A stretch of 64,000 bases of DNA from Acephala macrosclerotiorum (GCA_014904845.1 MU119228.1:310001-374000), one strand, 5' to 3'; positions 32,127-45,032 are shown, counted from the stretch's first letter. The notes: generated by a model from the letters alone, not told the origin. Translations and numbers: made by a program.

Positions 32127-33278
32127 TTAGCACCAACCATATTTCTCATTCGCCATCCACCGAATATCTCCTGCCTTCGTGTCTCCATACCACATCAAGC
32201 TTGGGATGCTTTCTTTCTCTCTATGTTCCACTTTATGGTCAAGTCCCGTCCTCTTGACTAGGCTTTGGACAACTTCGCTCGGATTCCAAAGATCAACTTC
32301 ATCTAATTGCCATTCCTTTGCTTCTTGTTGTGCCATTTCCAAAATCCCCTTGAGACTTTCCGCATTCTTCCGATCATCTATTTCGTTCTCGAGAACAAGC
32401 CGCAAGATGTGGAAAGTATTCCCCGACTCCGGCTTCAGAGACCCATAAAAAGCCCTTGTCCAAATAGCCCACACCCTGCTCCCAGGAGCACCAGCAATCG
32501 CTCCCTTGATTATAGGTGATTTGCCAAAGATCTTGTTCGTCACGAAATCTTCGCGTTTGTGGTGCCATAGCATTTGGTCATTTGAGGGGAGGAGCGCGAC
32601 GTGTGTATTTCCATCTTTTGCTGCTTCCAATTGTTTGCGAATCATTTGTTCGTCTAGCTTGCAGAGAGCTGGTATATCTTCGTATGTGAGAGGTTTTGCT
32701 GAAGAAGTTGAGGAGGTGGATGAGGGGAGGGCGATGTGAGAACTGGGATGGACCTCCCAACCAAACTTGGCGTAGTATTTTGGTCCGATATCTGAGTATA
32801 GTATACTAAACGGAACAGTCTCCCGTCCTGGCACAGTCGGATCGATCTGCCAACTCTTCAACATCGGTCCCAGTTCTCTCAGCATTCTCGCTGCATATCC
32901 TTTCCCTCTATATTTCGGCTGGCTAAACACGGACCCAATTCCATGCGTAATGCCTTCCGTCACAACTCCATTCCTAGAAACGAGGACGGGTTTACAGAGC
33001 GATTCGCAGGATGCGAGGATGGGTCTTTGGTTTGGGGGGAGATTGTGGTCGACTAGTATCCAGTGGGTGACGCCGGAGTTAGCAGCGAGGGGGACGGTTG
33101 TGAGGTAGGTTTCGCGTTCGAGGTAGTCGGGGAGGGAGAGGGCGGTTCCCCAGTTTACGCTGTTGAGGTTCCAGGTTATGAGTTTTTCGGAAGGGGTTGC
33201 GGTTGTGAGGTGGAGGGAGGGGGAGTTGGAGTCGGGGTAGGAGGTTGGGAGTTGGTCTTCTGGGGCGTTTTCTCCCAT
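32127..33278 (-). CDS. Lyc1-type lysine N-acetyltransferase (GNAT)
   Basis: This is a single exon of 383 residues from MGENAPEDQLPTSYPD. The GNAT acetyl-CoA motif A is visible at residues 113-134: HGIGSVFSQPKYRGKGYAAR (Q-x3-R-G-x-G-x-A). Before it come CESLCKPVLV and GVVTEGITHG. After it come FSILYSDIGPKYYAKFGWEV and a long C-terminal domain typical of the fungal Lyc1 family (WHHKREDFVTNKIFG and PSLMWYGD near the end). Yarrowia LYC1 acetylates free lysine at N6 in the first step of lysine catabolism. The same reaction in the cytosol is the best guess here. Length and motif are intact. Another small-molecule amine acceptor cannot be excluded. Confidence 0.85.
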   Translation of the reverse strand: MGENAPEDQLPTSYPDSNSPSLHLTTATPSEKLITWNLNSVNWGTALSLPDYLERETYLTTVPLAANSGVTHWILVDHNLPPNQRPILASCESLCKPVLVSRNGVVTEGITHGIGSVFSQPKYRGKGYAARMLRELGPMLKSWQIDPTVPGRETVPFSILYSDIGPKYYAKFGWEVHPSSHIALPSSTSSTSSAKPLTYEDIPALCKLDEQMIRKQLEAAKDGNTHVALLPSNDQMLWHHKREDFVTNKIFGKSPIIKGAIAGAPGSRVWAIWTRAFYGSLKPESGNTFHILRLVLENEIDDRKNAESLKGILEMAQQEAKEWQLDEVDLWNPSEVVQSLVKRTGLDHKVEHREKESIPSLMWYGDTKAGDIRWMANEKYGWC

Positions 33279-34914
33279 TTTGTTTGGTTGTTTCTGGGTC
33301 TGGATCTTTGTTTCTGTGGATTTTGAGGGTAGTTCGTCTGCGAGGCTCTCCTTGAAGTCTTTGAGGTCGTGACTCTAAGGGTGTGTCAAGGATAGAGCGT
33401 AATGGATGATCTCCGGATGTTGAATTCGAATAGTTCAGATGAAATTCGAGGTCTCCTTCCTATCGTGTCGTTGCTGACCGCCTTTTCTAGTCCGTATCTG
33501 AATCTCGAATCTATTCTTTGAAAGCAATGTAGTAAGCTTTATCAATTTAGTGTGTAAAAACTTAAATCAGGATTTAATGACCACGAATAAAGGAATGATG
33601 CCGCAAACGGTCGTCTGACCCAAGGAGATATATACTTCCTAGTCTATGAATCGTGTGATTACCACATTCTGGAGTACAGAGTTTTGATTGTGTAAAGGCT
33701 TGCCCTAGAGCTTCGAGTGCCTGCCGTTAAAGGTATTCAGACCCGAGTTTTGGGAAGAACGCGGAATTGATTTTGGGGATGCATGTGAGGAATGTTGTTG
33801 TGCCGCTGAGAGCCGATCTTACAGTAGGTCATGGAGTTGGTGCTTGGCCGGGGTTGGTGCATTGAGGGGTGACGGAGCGAGAGACTTGCGAGGATCTTGC
33901 TCGCGTGAAAAGGGGCTGACTAAACTTAAGCGTGGGCTAACTTTGGTCTTGGAATTTTTACCCTTCTAAACTCAACGACATCTTCTTCAACTTCCAACAC
34001 AAAAACTTCAAGTGAAGTTGCAGATGTTCTGCATCCTGTCTCAAATGTCGGTGGCTCTAGTTAGTTCGCCGACCTGATCCTTATCGCATGCTCACTCTCT
34101 TATCGTGATGCCGCTAGTTGAAGCGAGGCGGCCGCACCGCCCATGCATCATGCTATTTTGGGGAAGGAGCTTCGATCCCCAACTTCAGTCTTTGGACCTA
34201 AGCCTTCTTTCTTTTCCTACAAACAGTTCAAGCGCGACCATGGTGACGGTGACGCGTCTTTAATCGTGGTTCTCTCTTCCCTTCTTCACCTTAATCACAC
34301 TTGTTCTTCTTAGGACTCTGCGGAACACTGCAAGGGTCAGAAGACGGAACTGCAGTCTGTTGCGGTTGCGCTGCTTCACAAACCACACTCATTCCCTTGC
34401 CTTCAAACTCTCCCCCTTCCCTTCACATCTGCCCTTTCCCAATCCACATTACTGTAACTACTACCCCTTCATGTCTCACAAGAGCAGACACTGAAGCATA
34501 TCAGGCCTCGCTGGTTCTTTGAACACTCTACGAAGTACCTCGAGCCTCGACCTTTACCATTCCGCGCAAACCTGTTGGCGAGCCCCCCAAACCTCGGTAG
34601 GCCTCTAGCAAAGACAAGGCCAAGCCACCCGAAAGCGAGATCAAGTCACTTAAGGGCTGCCTGAAGAACGGACGGTCGAGGAAGAACAACGATCGAGACG
34701 AAAGAACAAGGTCAATACCCACAAGCCCTCGAAGCCCCCGAAGTCGAAGCAACCCCAGATCTGCCGCAAACCTTCCGTACTAAGTCGAGTCTTCAATGCT
34801 TCCAAGCCCAGCCCTCCTGAATCACTATTACCGCCGCACCGAGTTTACCCGAAAGAACCATATCCTCTGATTACGTCCTGGGCACATTTGTATCTAAATC
34901 GGGGACGTCGAGCC
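33279..34914. promoter_or_regulatory. Long divergent intergenic region, LYC1-type / RBR ligase
   Basis: 1.6 kb between outward-facing genes. The part from about 34260 is pyrimidine-rich and then purine/C-rich, like a long 5' leader of the RBR gene. It could contain a 5' UTR intron, but no convincing coding exon was seen. Confidence 0.45.
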
Positions 34915-37900
34915 ATGAACAACGCCAGACCAGGCCAAGGCCCCCCGCGGATGGGCAAGGCTTCCGCCAACGTCGTCGACCTTACATTTGACAGCGAAGA
35001 CGAATTCCAGGATGCTCCAGAACACCCTATCCAAAAGTCTTCTCGACCCACAAGACCATTACCACATCATGGCAGAGCTCAAGCCTTCGCTCCACCTTCT
35101 CCACTACAACCACAAGTCATGGAGCTCGATCAAGAAAATCTACTTTGGCCCCTCGGCCAACAGGCTGGCAATCAACTTAATCAAGGCTACATGATGGACG
35201 ATGAGGCATATGCTCGTGCACTTCAGGAGGAGTTTGCCTTTGAGGTTCCACATCAACGATTTGACTCCCAAGCACCTGCACAGCCACCAGCTCAGGTTGC
35301 ACCCGATTTCAACGCCGCTGCCAACAACCAGGCTTCTGAAGCTCTGGCTGATATTCTCATTCAACTCGAAGAAATGTTTCCTGGCATATGTCCTGAACAC
35401 GTGTCGCATCTTTACGACACCGTTTCCAAATTCTCGGCCCAATTGGTCGAGTACATTCTGAATAAGGAGAAATATCCGTTAGCTAAAGACAAGAAGATAG
35501 CCATGAAGAGAAAGAGAGAACTCGACCCCGATGAGGAAGCAGCTCGCAAATACGGAGCTCATGACCGAGTCATCCCGGAAAAGCATGGAGGTGTTCGCCC
35601 ATACATGTAGGTCATCTTATATTTGGTCATGTATCAGACGAGATGTTGTGCACTCAGTATCGACCGCAATCTGCCCGATCATCCCTACCTAAGCCTCTTG
35701 TCCTGTTTGCTCATAAATCCGTGCTCTCAAGCTAATCTTACACAGTGCCACCATTCTAAAATCAGAGTTCCCATGGGTTCAAGCCAATTTCATCGAATCT
35801 ACTTTGAAAGGTTGCGGTTGGCGATTGTTCTCAGCTCATCAGGTTCTGTCCGAATTGATGCGAACTTTCACTCCAGGCGGTAGGCAGGCACAATGGTCAA
35901 TCAAGAACGCTCGCAAGGTAGAAGACTTTACCAAGGAGGAGAACGTCGCACGTGTCCTTGCCAATCCCGACGGAGATCAAGAGAAGATTGAAGTCCTCAC
36001 AGAACTGCAGACTGCGAGGAAGATTCGACAGAAGCAAGACGCTCGTCACCGAGCCGAGCTTGAAGCACAACGCCTTGAAGAAGAGAACACCAAGTACGCA
36101 GAGGAGAACAACCTTATGGGAGAATGTGGATGCTGCTTTGCCGATTACCCCTTAAACAGATTGGTCCAGTGCAACGGCGAAACCCCACACCAGTTCTGCA
36201 GAGACTGTGCTCGGCGCAATGCTGAGACCGAGATTGGCAAGTCTAAGTACGAACTCCATTGTATGTCCATGGATTCTTGCACTGGTGGTTTTGATCTTGA
36301 GCAACGGTAAGTCCTTCCATACTTGTAGAAACAACTCTAATGTTATAAGCTCCCAATTCTTGGATGAAAATACTCGGATTGCCCTCGATCGAAATGAACA
36401 GGAAGCAAACTTGCGTTTGGCTGGTATTGAGAACCTTGCCAGTTGCCCATTCTGTCCCTTCGCTGCAGAGTATCCTCCTGTTGAGGTTGATCGCGAGTTC
36501 CGATGCCAAGCTCCGGACTGCGAGAAGATCAGCTGCCGCCTCTGCAAGGAGGAGTCCCATATTCCGAAGAGCTGCCAGGAACATGCCAAGGAGAAGGGTC
36601 TATCCATCCGACGACAGATCGAGGAAGCCATGTCCGCCGCACTCATCAGAAAATGTAATAAGTGTGGAACTCCATTCGTCAAGGAAGAAGGTTGCAACAA
36701 GATGACCTGTACTCGAAACGGCTGTGGTAACATTCAGTGCTACGTCTGCTCCAAGTCCTGCTCCTACGACCATTTCAATGACCAAAGTCGCGGAGGCAAG
36801 ATTGGCAACTGCCCTCTCTTTGAGAGTGTTGTGGAGCGCCACGAAGGAGAGGTGAGCAAAGCAGAGAAAGAGGCTCTAGAGAAGATATTGGCCGAGCACC
36901 CAGAGTATACCGAAGATGATCTGAAGGTCAAGATGTCGGAGAACGTGAAGAAGGATGATGAGCGCATGAAGGCTGCTGATCCAAGGCTAGCCATGGGGGC
37001 TCAGGCTTACTTGAATGCACGAGCTGCTGCTCGTGTTGAGGATATGTTCGGTATGTAGACATTTCTCGGCGATGGAGAGAAGGAGTCGTTTTCAAGTTGT
37101 TTGAGGAACCGTCAAGTGGGCTTCACACGGTGCTCTTTTATAATTTTCTTGCCCCTTCTTGTTAGCTGCTTTGTCATGTTTCCTTTCCTATCTTATATAA
37201 TGCTGATAACGTATAAGTCCGACGTGGTCTGCCGCGGGGCTTCCCACCACGTCCAGAAGCACAGGGTCGGGTTCCACCAATTCAGCCACCACCTGCTCCG
37301 CGTATGCATCACGCAGCTGTTCCTCCAGCTTTCCCGCCAGCTTTCCCTCCAGCATTTCCAGACCCTTTCGAAGAATTTATGGACTTCAACGCTGGTCCGT
37401 TTCAGCTGCTTGAGGACCCGTTGTTTCCGCGTAGGCTCATGTCTGTCAGCTGTTTCCTTCAGTCGTATATATTCCCCAATTCTTGGGTTTTCTTTAGCGG
37501 GATGCTGAACTGAAGACTTTTAATCTTTCTTTTCCTTTTATGCTAGGATGTTCCCCAGCTTTTACGATAACAAGCTAAAATTTTCCAAACAGGCCCCAAC
37601 CGCCACGCCGACTTCCGGGATTTCCCGGTCAATAATCGGGCTGTGGAAGATCTAGAGCTTCATGCAGAAATGGTCGCAATGCTTGGTCGAGAACCCCGCC
37701 GACGACCACGACAAGAACCACGCCAAATCGAGATTCTCAATCCAGGTCCACGACGAGAACCACGCGAGCCACGCGAAATCGCAAATTTCAACCCAAGACA
37801 GTTTGAAGGTGTTCCAGATGATCGAGATCTTGATCTTTATCCACCAGTTCCACCTCATATGCTGGAGATCATTCGTCAGCCACCTTTCTTTATGCCGCGA

Positions 37901-39439
37901 GGGGCGCTACGTCTGGCCCCGATGCGCCTCCCCCCACTACCCTTACCACCAATGCGTGATCACCCTGAACCAAACTTCGAAGTGGAGGTGGAGGCTCGGA
38001 AATTGGCTGACAATCTACCGGAAGACGAAGTAAGAAGATACGGCAACCCAGCTTTAACTGCTCCGCAGCTTGAGTATGCGGAATGGCTGGCTAGACATGA
38101 TGCTGGGTATCCAACAGTGCCCCCTGCTCTTGTCAACATTCCGCGACAGGATTTGGTTACCGCGCGTGGATTGTTCGAGGCGAGGTACCAATTTTACAGA
38201 AGCTTGGATGGGGAGAACCTGGAGGAAATGTATCAAGCCATTACGGGCGCAGCACCTACGGTCGTAAATCCGAATCCGAATCTGGCGGATGCCTTCGACC
38301 CTCGAGCACTGGCCGAGTTGCCCGCACCCCGGAACGAGATATATGGGATTGGATTTGATTTGATGGATGCTTTCGACTTTCAAGGACGGGTCGAGGTGCC
38401 CGCTCCGAGAAATGAGATGGACGGAAATGAGGCAAACCCCGAGCACGCCGAGCTCGTTGCCGCAAGAAATAGGGCTCAACCGCGTGCTCAGCACCCATTT
38501 CCGGAAAGACTTGGATTTTACCCAGGTTTGGGAGCCGATGCCTATGTCGACCCGGCCAATAACAGAGAATACTTCTTGGGTCGTTTGGCGAGAGAAGATT
38601 TGGCTCTTCCCAATCTTCATCAAGAAGCTCTTCGTCGTGGAAGACTGCCTGATACGCCAAGACCATTGCAACGAGAAGTGCATTTTGAGCGTATGGGAGA
38701 TCAGAAATTCAGCGACTTTATCCGATCTCAACATGGTCGTGTAGCTCCACCCCCAACACCGAATCTCGACCGCGAGGACAAGCTAGATCCTGGTCCAGTG
38801 AAGATGGCTATCGATGGACGTGGTCTGGCTATACGCCAGCGGCCAAGTCTTGATCGTGAGGAGATGCCAGATCCTGCTCCAGTGAGGGTGGCTATGGATG
38901 GCAATGCAGTTCGTCTTGAGACGCAGGCAGAAATTGGAAACGGTCAATTTGGCTCTCGGCTTGGCAGACTACTAAACCGCGATCGGCATGTACGATCACA
39001 ATCGGAGGAAAACCTCGGCCAGAACAGACAACGACGTCGATCGGAGACTATGGCTGGTCGAGTAAACTATATCCCTGGGGTTTTGCCTATGAGTCGACAA
39101 CCTCAATTCGATCGGAGAGTCGCTCAGGCCCTTGGAAGTCTCAATGAGCCGCGCAATGAGCCTCGCTATGAGCCTCATATTTGGCCACGCAATCAGCCCC
39201 GCAACGAGCCTCGGGAGGAGTCTTGCGATGAGCCCTGTGATGAGACCTGCGACGAGCCCTGCGACGAGCCTCGTGATGAGGTACTTCATCAAGATGCCGA
39301 AATGCAAAACGTGCCTGAAGACTGGAATTCGGATGCAGATACCGTTGTCGGAGAGAATGAGGAGGAACCTCTCATTCCCACTCAACGTGATGTTATCGGG
39401 AAGGATGAGGAGGAACCTCTAATTAATTTTGACCATTAG
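34915..39439 (+). CDS. RBR (RING-IBR-RING) E3 ubiquitin ligase, RNF216-like, with long repetitive tail
   Basis: Five exons (34915-35606, 35746-36306, 36350-37050, 37218-37430 and 37593-39439) join to 1337 residues starting MNNARPGQGPPRMGKASANV. RING1 spans about 358-410 (CGCCFADYPLNRLVQCNG ... FCRDCARRNAE), the IBR about 450-493 (CPFCPFAAEYPPVEVDREFR), and RING2 about 520-558 (KCNKCGTPFVKEEGCNKMTC), with C533 the expected catalytic thioester cysteine by analogy with Parkin. The arrangement and the LVQC...FC..CARR spacing resemble RNF216/TRIAD3. The N-terminus has an acidic VVDLTFDSEDE stretch that may be a SUMO-interacting motif. After residue 651 the chain is Pro/Arg/Glu-rich with internal duplications. 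If the third intron is retained, translation stops two codons later, giving a tail-less ligase of about 652 residues. Confidence 0.85.
38266..39425 (+). repeat. Internal duplications in the RBR ligase tail
   Basis: The coding DNA repeats several units: a DAFD...PAPRNE unit twice (about 38287-38422), a DRE...DPGPVKMAIDG unit twice (about 38768-38904), an E-P-R/C-D/N-E quartet array of roughly a dozen units (about 39142-39288), and an EEEPLI unit twice (about 39361-39424). Confidence 0.75.
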
Positions 39440-40658
39440 GAGTTCTCAGGCGTTTTCAGCATTGCATGATACCCATGAGTTTGTTTGATTTTCAGATGGA
39501 GTCTTTTGTATGATGCTAGGGTTTTGGTACATATTGATGGAGCGGGAGGGGGATGGGGAGGACGGTCCAAATGGGCCTGATTCATTGACCTCAATAATGC
39601 TCTGGGACACATTTCTGAAAGGGGAATGATACTATGGTGTGTTTGTCCTGATATCTACTAGTGGCGATACTCCAACTGGGATTTAGTTCTTGCGCGGGGG
39701 CCACCGGTGATGAATGGGTGTGTTTGTTATATTACGAGAAAACCTTGTTAGTCAACTTTTGCGTCTTGTGATTGTGATTGTGACTATGACTGTGATACTT
39801 TGAACCGTTTTTAAAGGAGTTTTTTTGGTATATTTGAAGCTGCTGGTCGTATCCAGAGAAACGAAGGACATTAAAGCGTTTTTGTTGTTTGCCTGTAATT
39901 GTAGCTGTAGCATCGGGACAGATTGGTAATGTCCTTTGCTTATTAGCGTATTAGGGTCATTACTACGATGCTGTTGAAGAGTATCATTTGAAGTATGCCT
40001 TTGACGCTCTCTAATTAAGGACGAGATAAAGAAAGGGAGGTTGGGAGAATGCCCTTCATCCTCGGGACTCGACGATTTGGTCTGCCGGTAAGATCTTACA
40101 TTCTTGGTCGCTTTGCTCTGAAATTATTCTTTTTCTTTTTCTTTTTCTTTTTTGGTTTCTTTTTTGGTTGTCTGATGTGTTCCGCCCATGAAGACAGTCA
40201 CTCTACGAATCACTTCATCTTCTTTACTACTTTCGAATTCTATGTAATGTACGAAAGGTTCGTTGATAATTAACCGTTCTCCAACCTTCTCCAGGGTTTT
40301 AGTAACCTATATCTTTAAGCTTTCCAAAGCACCACTATCTAGCACAGCCAAATTCAAGATTAAATAGATTCTTGTACACTGTCCTAGCTTAGTCCGCGAA
40401 AGAACAAGTGTAGACTTGTCCCGAAGCTTTAGCCGAAGGTGGTGACTAAATTCTATCAAAGTAGCAGCTATGAGGTCATAGCTGGCTATTGGTGGTAGTA
40501 CAGTTTCCCAAATCTTTGGAATAAGATTACTCAGAAGTGCTCAGTTAGCATGTTGTCTCTTGGTTCTAATGTCTTCCCGATATGTTGCTTGTTTGAGAGT
40601 ATACTCGACTTGTATTTTAACAGGCCTGCTTCTGCAAAGTCGAATTTCTCCTGAACCC
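39440..40658. other. Intergenic with T-rich tract
   Basis: 1.2 kb between convergent genes. A pyrimidine tract of repeated CTTTTT units lies at 40126-40170. No gene was recognised. Confidence 0.55.
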
Positions 40659-41428
40659 TCAATCTCTATTACCGTGTAGCTTTGCCTTCCCCTCCTCAAT
40701 CCAAGTCTCCAATATAAACTCCCCGGCCTCCACCAACCTAACAGGCGTGCTCTTGACTCCTCCCAAGTCAGCTCCAATCCTCTCACTCGTCTTCTCTCCG
40801 GTCTGCAAACTCGGCTCCGAAGGTATCCACGGTTGAGGATGCTATATCTCATCAGTGCCAACTCAACATCCCTCAAACAAGAAAAATAACTCACCCCAAT
40901 CGGGGGATCAACCTCATCCCTCAACTCCACCGCAACAGAAAACGTACAACTGTCCGGCAACGGACTCAACTTCTCCGCCCCATACGCCAACTTCCTAATC
41001 GTAGCCCTCAACTGCTCCTCAATATCAACTCTACTAATTCCAACTGGTAAATCCTCCCCCTCTTTACCCTTCCTCGCTTCGAAATCCGTTAATCCTACTT
41101 TTTGATCTACGATTGGAAACCGGGACACATCAAACATGTATCTTTCCATTACCTCTTGTTCTCTAGAGTAGACTACGACGGCGATGGCCCGCACGGTGCC
41201 TTTTTGTAAGAGGGTGTAGGTTGAGGATACGGCATTGTTGATCCAGGCGCAGACATCGGGATGGCGGTTCTGGCGGACGGGGAAGTTGTATTTGCGGGTG
41301 CTGATAAAGGATTCTGGTGGGTAGAGGGCTCGAGAGTAGAGAATTTGATGGATGGCGACGGTTAGGAAGTCGGAGAAGGTTTGTAGGAGGGAGGTGTTGT
41401 TTGTGAGGAGGGTGGATGGAGGGGCCAT
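40659..41428 (-). CDS. DNA polymerase zeta subunit Rev7 (HORMA)
   Basis: Exons 40895-41428 and 40659-40841, with a 53-nt intron between, give 238 residues starting MAPPSTLLTNNTSLLQTF. Rev7/MAD2B binds Rev3 in the translesion polymerase zeta. The HORMA N-terminus is clear: FSDFLTVAIHQILYSRALYP, FPVRQNRHPDVCAWINNAV and ERYMFDVSRFP. Splicing matters: the unspliced frame runs 60 residues further, but the spliced second exon gives the conserved Rev7 end PWIPSEPSLQTGEKTSER and VEAGEFILETWIEEGKAK. It shares a 327-bp divergent promoter with the importin gene. Confidence 0.9.
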
Positions 41429-41755
41429 TATTTGTGGTGGGGTAAGGTTATGGAGTCGGTGGCGGTGTGAAGCTTAAATGTCTCGAGTCGTGTAGAACAT
41501 TTAGACTAGTAGAATATTCTACTAGAGGTAGGACATTGAATTTCAAAGCTAACGGATTCGGAAATCAGTTGTAGAAACTCAGCATTGAGTTGTTGTTCCG
41601 TGAATAAGATCCCTACAATTCAGGTATAAAAATCACGCCTCGCGTCGCGTCCTCGTCACGCTCTCAAAACTTCAATCTTCGACAACACTACCGCAACCCA
41701 CGAAAAAGCAATCCCTCGAACCCCGCCATCTCAACCCAAACAACGAGCTGTCGAG
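41429..41755. promoter_or_regulatory. Divergent promoter, REV7 / KAP114
   Basis: Only 327 bp separate two outward-facing starts. The sequence is T/C-rich close to the importin ATG, as in many fungal promoters. Confidence 0.65.
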
Positions 41756-44700
41756 ATGGCAGGCACCATGGAAGAACAACTCTTGCGCCTCCTAGCAGAC
41801 ACCCAACTCCCCGCCGAAGCCCCCCGCAAAGCAGCAGAAGCACATCTCGCGGCTGCGCAATCGAATCCGGCGTTTCCTGGCTCTTTGGCTGCTATTGCTA
41901 GTCATTCAAGCGTTAGTCCTGAGATTAGGCAGAGCGCGTTACTTATTCTGCGGACTTTCGTGGAGAAGAATTGGAGTGGGGAGAGTGAGGATGGGGTGGT
42001 GGTTCCTATTGATGAGGGCACGAAGGAGGGCTTGAGGAGGGGATTGTTGGAGTTGGCTACGAGTGGAGATGTGGATAGGAAGATTAGAGCTGCAGCTAGG
42101 TATGTCTGGCTTCGTGGGAGTTGGGATAATGTTGAAACGTTGAAGGATGTTTGGGCTAATGCAGGCTGTAGTTACGTGGTGAGCAAAATCGCAAACGTCG
42201 ACTTTCCTGATCAGTGGCCGAGTCTGCTTCCTGCCTTACTGCACCTTATTCCGAATGCGAACGATGCGCAGTTACATGGTGCGTTGAAGGTGTTGTCAGA
42301 TTTGGTGGATGATTCGTTGGATCAGGAACAATTCTTCTCGGTCGCTAGGGACATTGTAAAGGTGGTTTACGATGTCGCGGTTAGTGAGGTTAGGAAACCG
42401 ATGTTACGCGCCCTTGCGGTCGCGGTGTTCAGATCTACATTCGATATTATGGATATGGTGAAGGATGAGCATGGTCCTGAGGTTAAGGGCTTCGCGGACG
42501 AGGTGCTAAGTGCGTGGTCACCTTTCTTTACAGAAGTCATGAAGAAGCCGATGCCTGCCAGGCCGAAGGGCGATGATGAAGGATACGAGAGTGGGCGAGA
42601 CGATCAACCAGAGGCATGGAGAGGTGTGATCGCGTTGAAGCTGCAAGTCGTCAAGACATTGATGAAGATTCGTAACGTCTTCCCGACACTACTTCTCCCT
42701 CAGAGTCCGAATCTTTTCAGCGATACTTGGGCCGAGCTTTCGACAGTACAAGAAGCCTACAAGGAGATGTATGTGGACAATGATGAGCAAGGACGATTAG
42801 AGGATGCCGATGGATTGCCATATACCCTAGATTTCTTAGTCCTTGAAGAGCTGGACTTCTTGCAATCATGCATACGCGCACCACCAGTCCAGAAGGAACT
42901 CGACGCACAGCTACAGCAGCAAGGAGGTGTGCAGAGTACCCCATGGGTTATGGATGTTATGAAATTGGCGATTGGCTACGCACAGATTCCCAAAGAGGAG
43001 GAAGACTTGTGGGATATTGATGTCAATCTGTTTTTGGCGGAAGAGACAGCGGTTACGGCAAATTACACCCCTCGCACTGCTTGTGGTGATTTGTTGATCA
43101 AGCTTGGAGAATGGCTACATCAGGGCGCCCTGGAAGGTCTACTCGCTTACACCCAGATACTCTTTGCCTCGGAAACTGCAACCTGGAGAACACGAGAAGC
43201 TTCATTATTCCTCCTGACGCAGCTGATGAACGATTTCTTGGATGTAGAGAAGGCGGTAGCTCCTGAAGTTGCTGGTGCTTACCTTGGTTTAATTGATTAC
43301 GCGATCAATCGACCAGACGAGCCACTTTTGAGAGCTCGAGGCTATTTAGTTGCCGGTATCTTGGTCCAGAGCATACCAGACGTTGCTCTTGGTCTCCTTG
43401 ATCGTACAATCAAGGGCGTCAATAGCGACGAGTCCGAGGTCGTCAAAGTCGCCTGCATTAAGGCTCTCCAAGGATTCGTCAAAGCCCGCACTGTTCCAGC
43501 TGATCGACAAGTCCCAATTATTGCATCAATATCCGAGTTCTTGTATGCCAAGGACTTGACAGAGTTGGAGGATGCGGATGATCTTCTTGTCACTCTGGTC
43601 GAATCACTGAGAGCAGCCATTAGTCTGAACCCGACAATTGTCATCACAGGCGATAGTGGGGCTCTGGATCTACTCTTCGTTCTTGCTAAACATGGTGCTG
43701 CAAACTTCCAGCTTACGATGATGGTCAGTGAGACGTTTGAGGAGATTGTTGGCTCTCTGGCTGGTGGTGACTCGTACACAGCTTTGTGTGCGAAGGTCCT
43801 GCCTTCGTTGACCGGGGCATTTGATGTCGGCAATATGACTGAGGATGTTCCCTTGGTGGAGCTTGCCACGGAACTACTAGCTGTTCTAACCGAAAATGGC
43901 TCGGAGCCCCTACCTCCCGGATTCATTGCAGCTGCTCTGCCCAAATTGAATCGTCTCCTGATGGCCACCACGGATGGAGGCATTCTGCGACCTGGTGTCG
44001 AAGCCGTCAAGTTTATGCTTATGCATGACCATCAGCAGGTCTTTGCATGGCATGATGAGCAGAACAAGTCTGGTTTGGAAGTATGCTTGATCATTATTGA
44101 CAAGTTACTGAACCCAGCCATTGAAGACAATGCCGCGTCAGAAGTCGGTGGTCTTGCCGCAGAGCTCGTGGAGAAGGCTGGACAGGAACGTCTTGGCCCG
44201 TATCTGGAGCAACTGCTACGTGCGGTTGCATCACGTCTCAACACTGCCGAAGCCGCCCCTTTCATCCAGTCTTTGATTTTGGTGTTCGCTCGACTTTCAT
44301 TAGTTGGCGCTCATGATGTCGTCGAGTTCTTGGCCCAGATTGAGATCAATGGGCAGAATGGGTTGCAGGTCGTCCTTAGCAAGTGGCTTGAGAACTCGAT
44401 TAATTTTGCTGGATATGATGAGATTCGTCAGAAGTAAGTTGCGCCCCAGATATCGAGATCCTTGTGCTAATTACTCCAAGTGTTATCGCCCTCTCTAAAC
44501 TTTATACCCTTAATGATCCCAGAGTCGCCCAGACATTAGTCAAAGGTGAGCTCATTATCCCAACCAGCGATCGCATCATCACCAGATCACAAGCGAAAAA
44601 GAGTATGACCACCACCCGTAGCAAGCACATTATGCTAACTTTCTAGACCCCGATCAATACACCATCATTCCCGCGCCTCTGAAGATCCTCAAAGTCCTCA

Positions 44701-45032
44701 TCGAAGAACTTCTCTCCGCTTCTGGATTCCGAAATGCTACCGACGTAGCCGCCGCAGCTGCCGAATTTGTTGACGAGGAAGAAGAGAACGATAGTTGGGA
44801 GGATGTCCCTTCAGTCCTCGATCTCGGACTCGGCAGCACGAAAGCAGAATTGATGGCATACGGTGAAGGACAAGGAAATTTCATGCGCCAGCGAGACGAC
44901 GAAACACAGGCCTACCTCACCGAATTTTTCATCCGGGCCGGCCGCGAAAACATCGCCGGATTCAACGAGCTATACGAGGCTTTGACGAACGACGAGAAGA
45001 CGAAATTGCAAGAACTTGCTCAAGGTGCTTGA
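41756..45032 (+). CDS. Importin-9/Kap114-type karyopherin
   Basis: Four exons (41756-42099, 42172-44433, 44481-44545 and 44647-45032) give 1018 residues starting MAGTMEEQLLRLLADTQLPA. This is a beta-karyopherin HEAT-repeat importin; Kap114 carries TBP and H2A-H2B into the nucleus. The importin N-terminal domain is seen in APRKAAEAHLAAAQSNP and EIRQSALLILRTFVEKNW. Acidic loops typical of this karyopherin occur at PAEFVDEEEENDSWEDVP-like sequence near the end (VDEEEENDSWEDV). The first intron is 72 nt with no stop, so an unspliced reading inserts 24 false residues (WLRGSWDNVETLKDVW). Removing it restores RAAASYVVSKIANVDFPDQW. Length is normal for the family. Confidence 0.9.

Noticed and set aside
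37643..39439. Independent 598-residue gene starting at the GTG at 37643
   Set aside because: The frame is open upstream to an acceptor at 37592 and exon 4 (37218-37430) links it to the RBR ligase with matching phases.
40541..40894. 295-residue Rev7 with an Arg-rich C-terminus
   Set aside because: This is an unspliced reading; removing 40842-40894 gives the conserved Rev7 end.
44850..45032. Separate 60-residue gene
   Set aside because: It is the last exon of the importin gene; the join at 44647 restores frame and family C-terminus.
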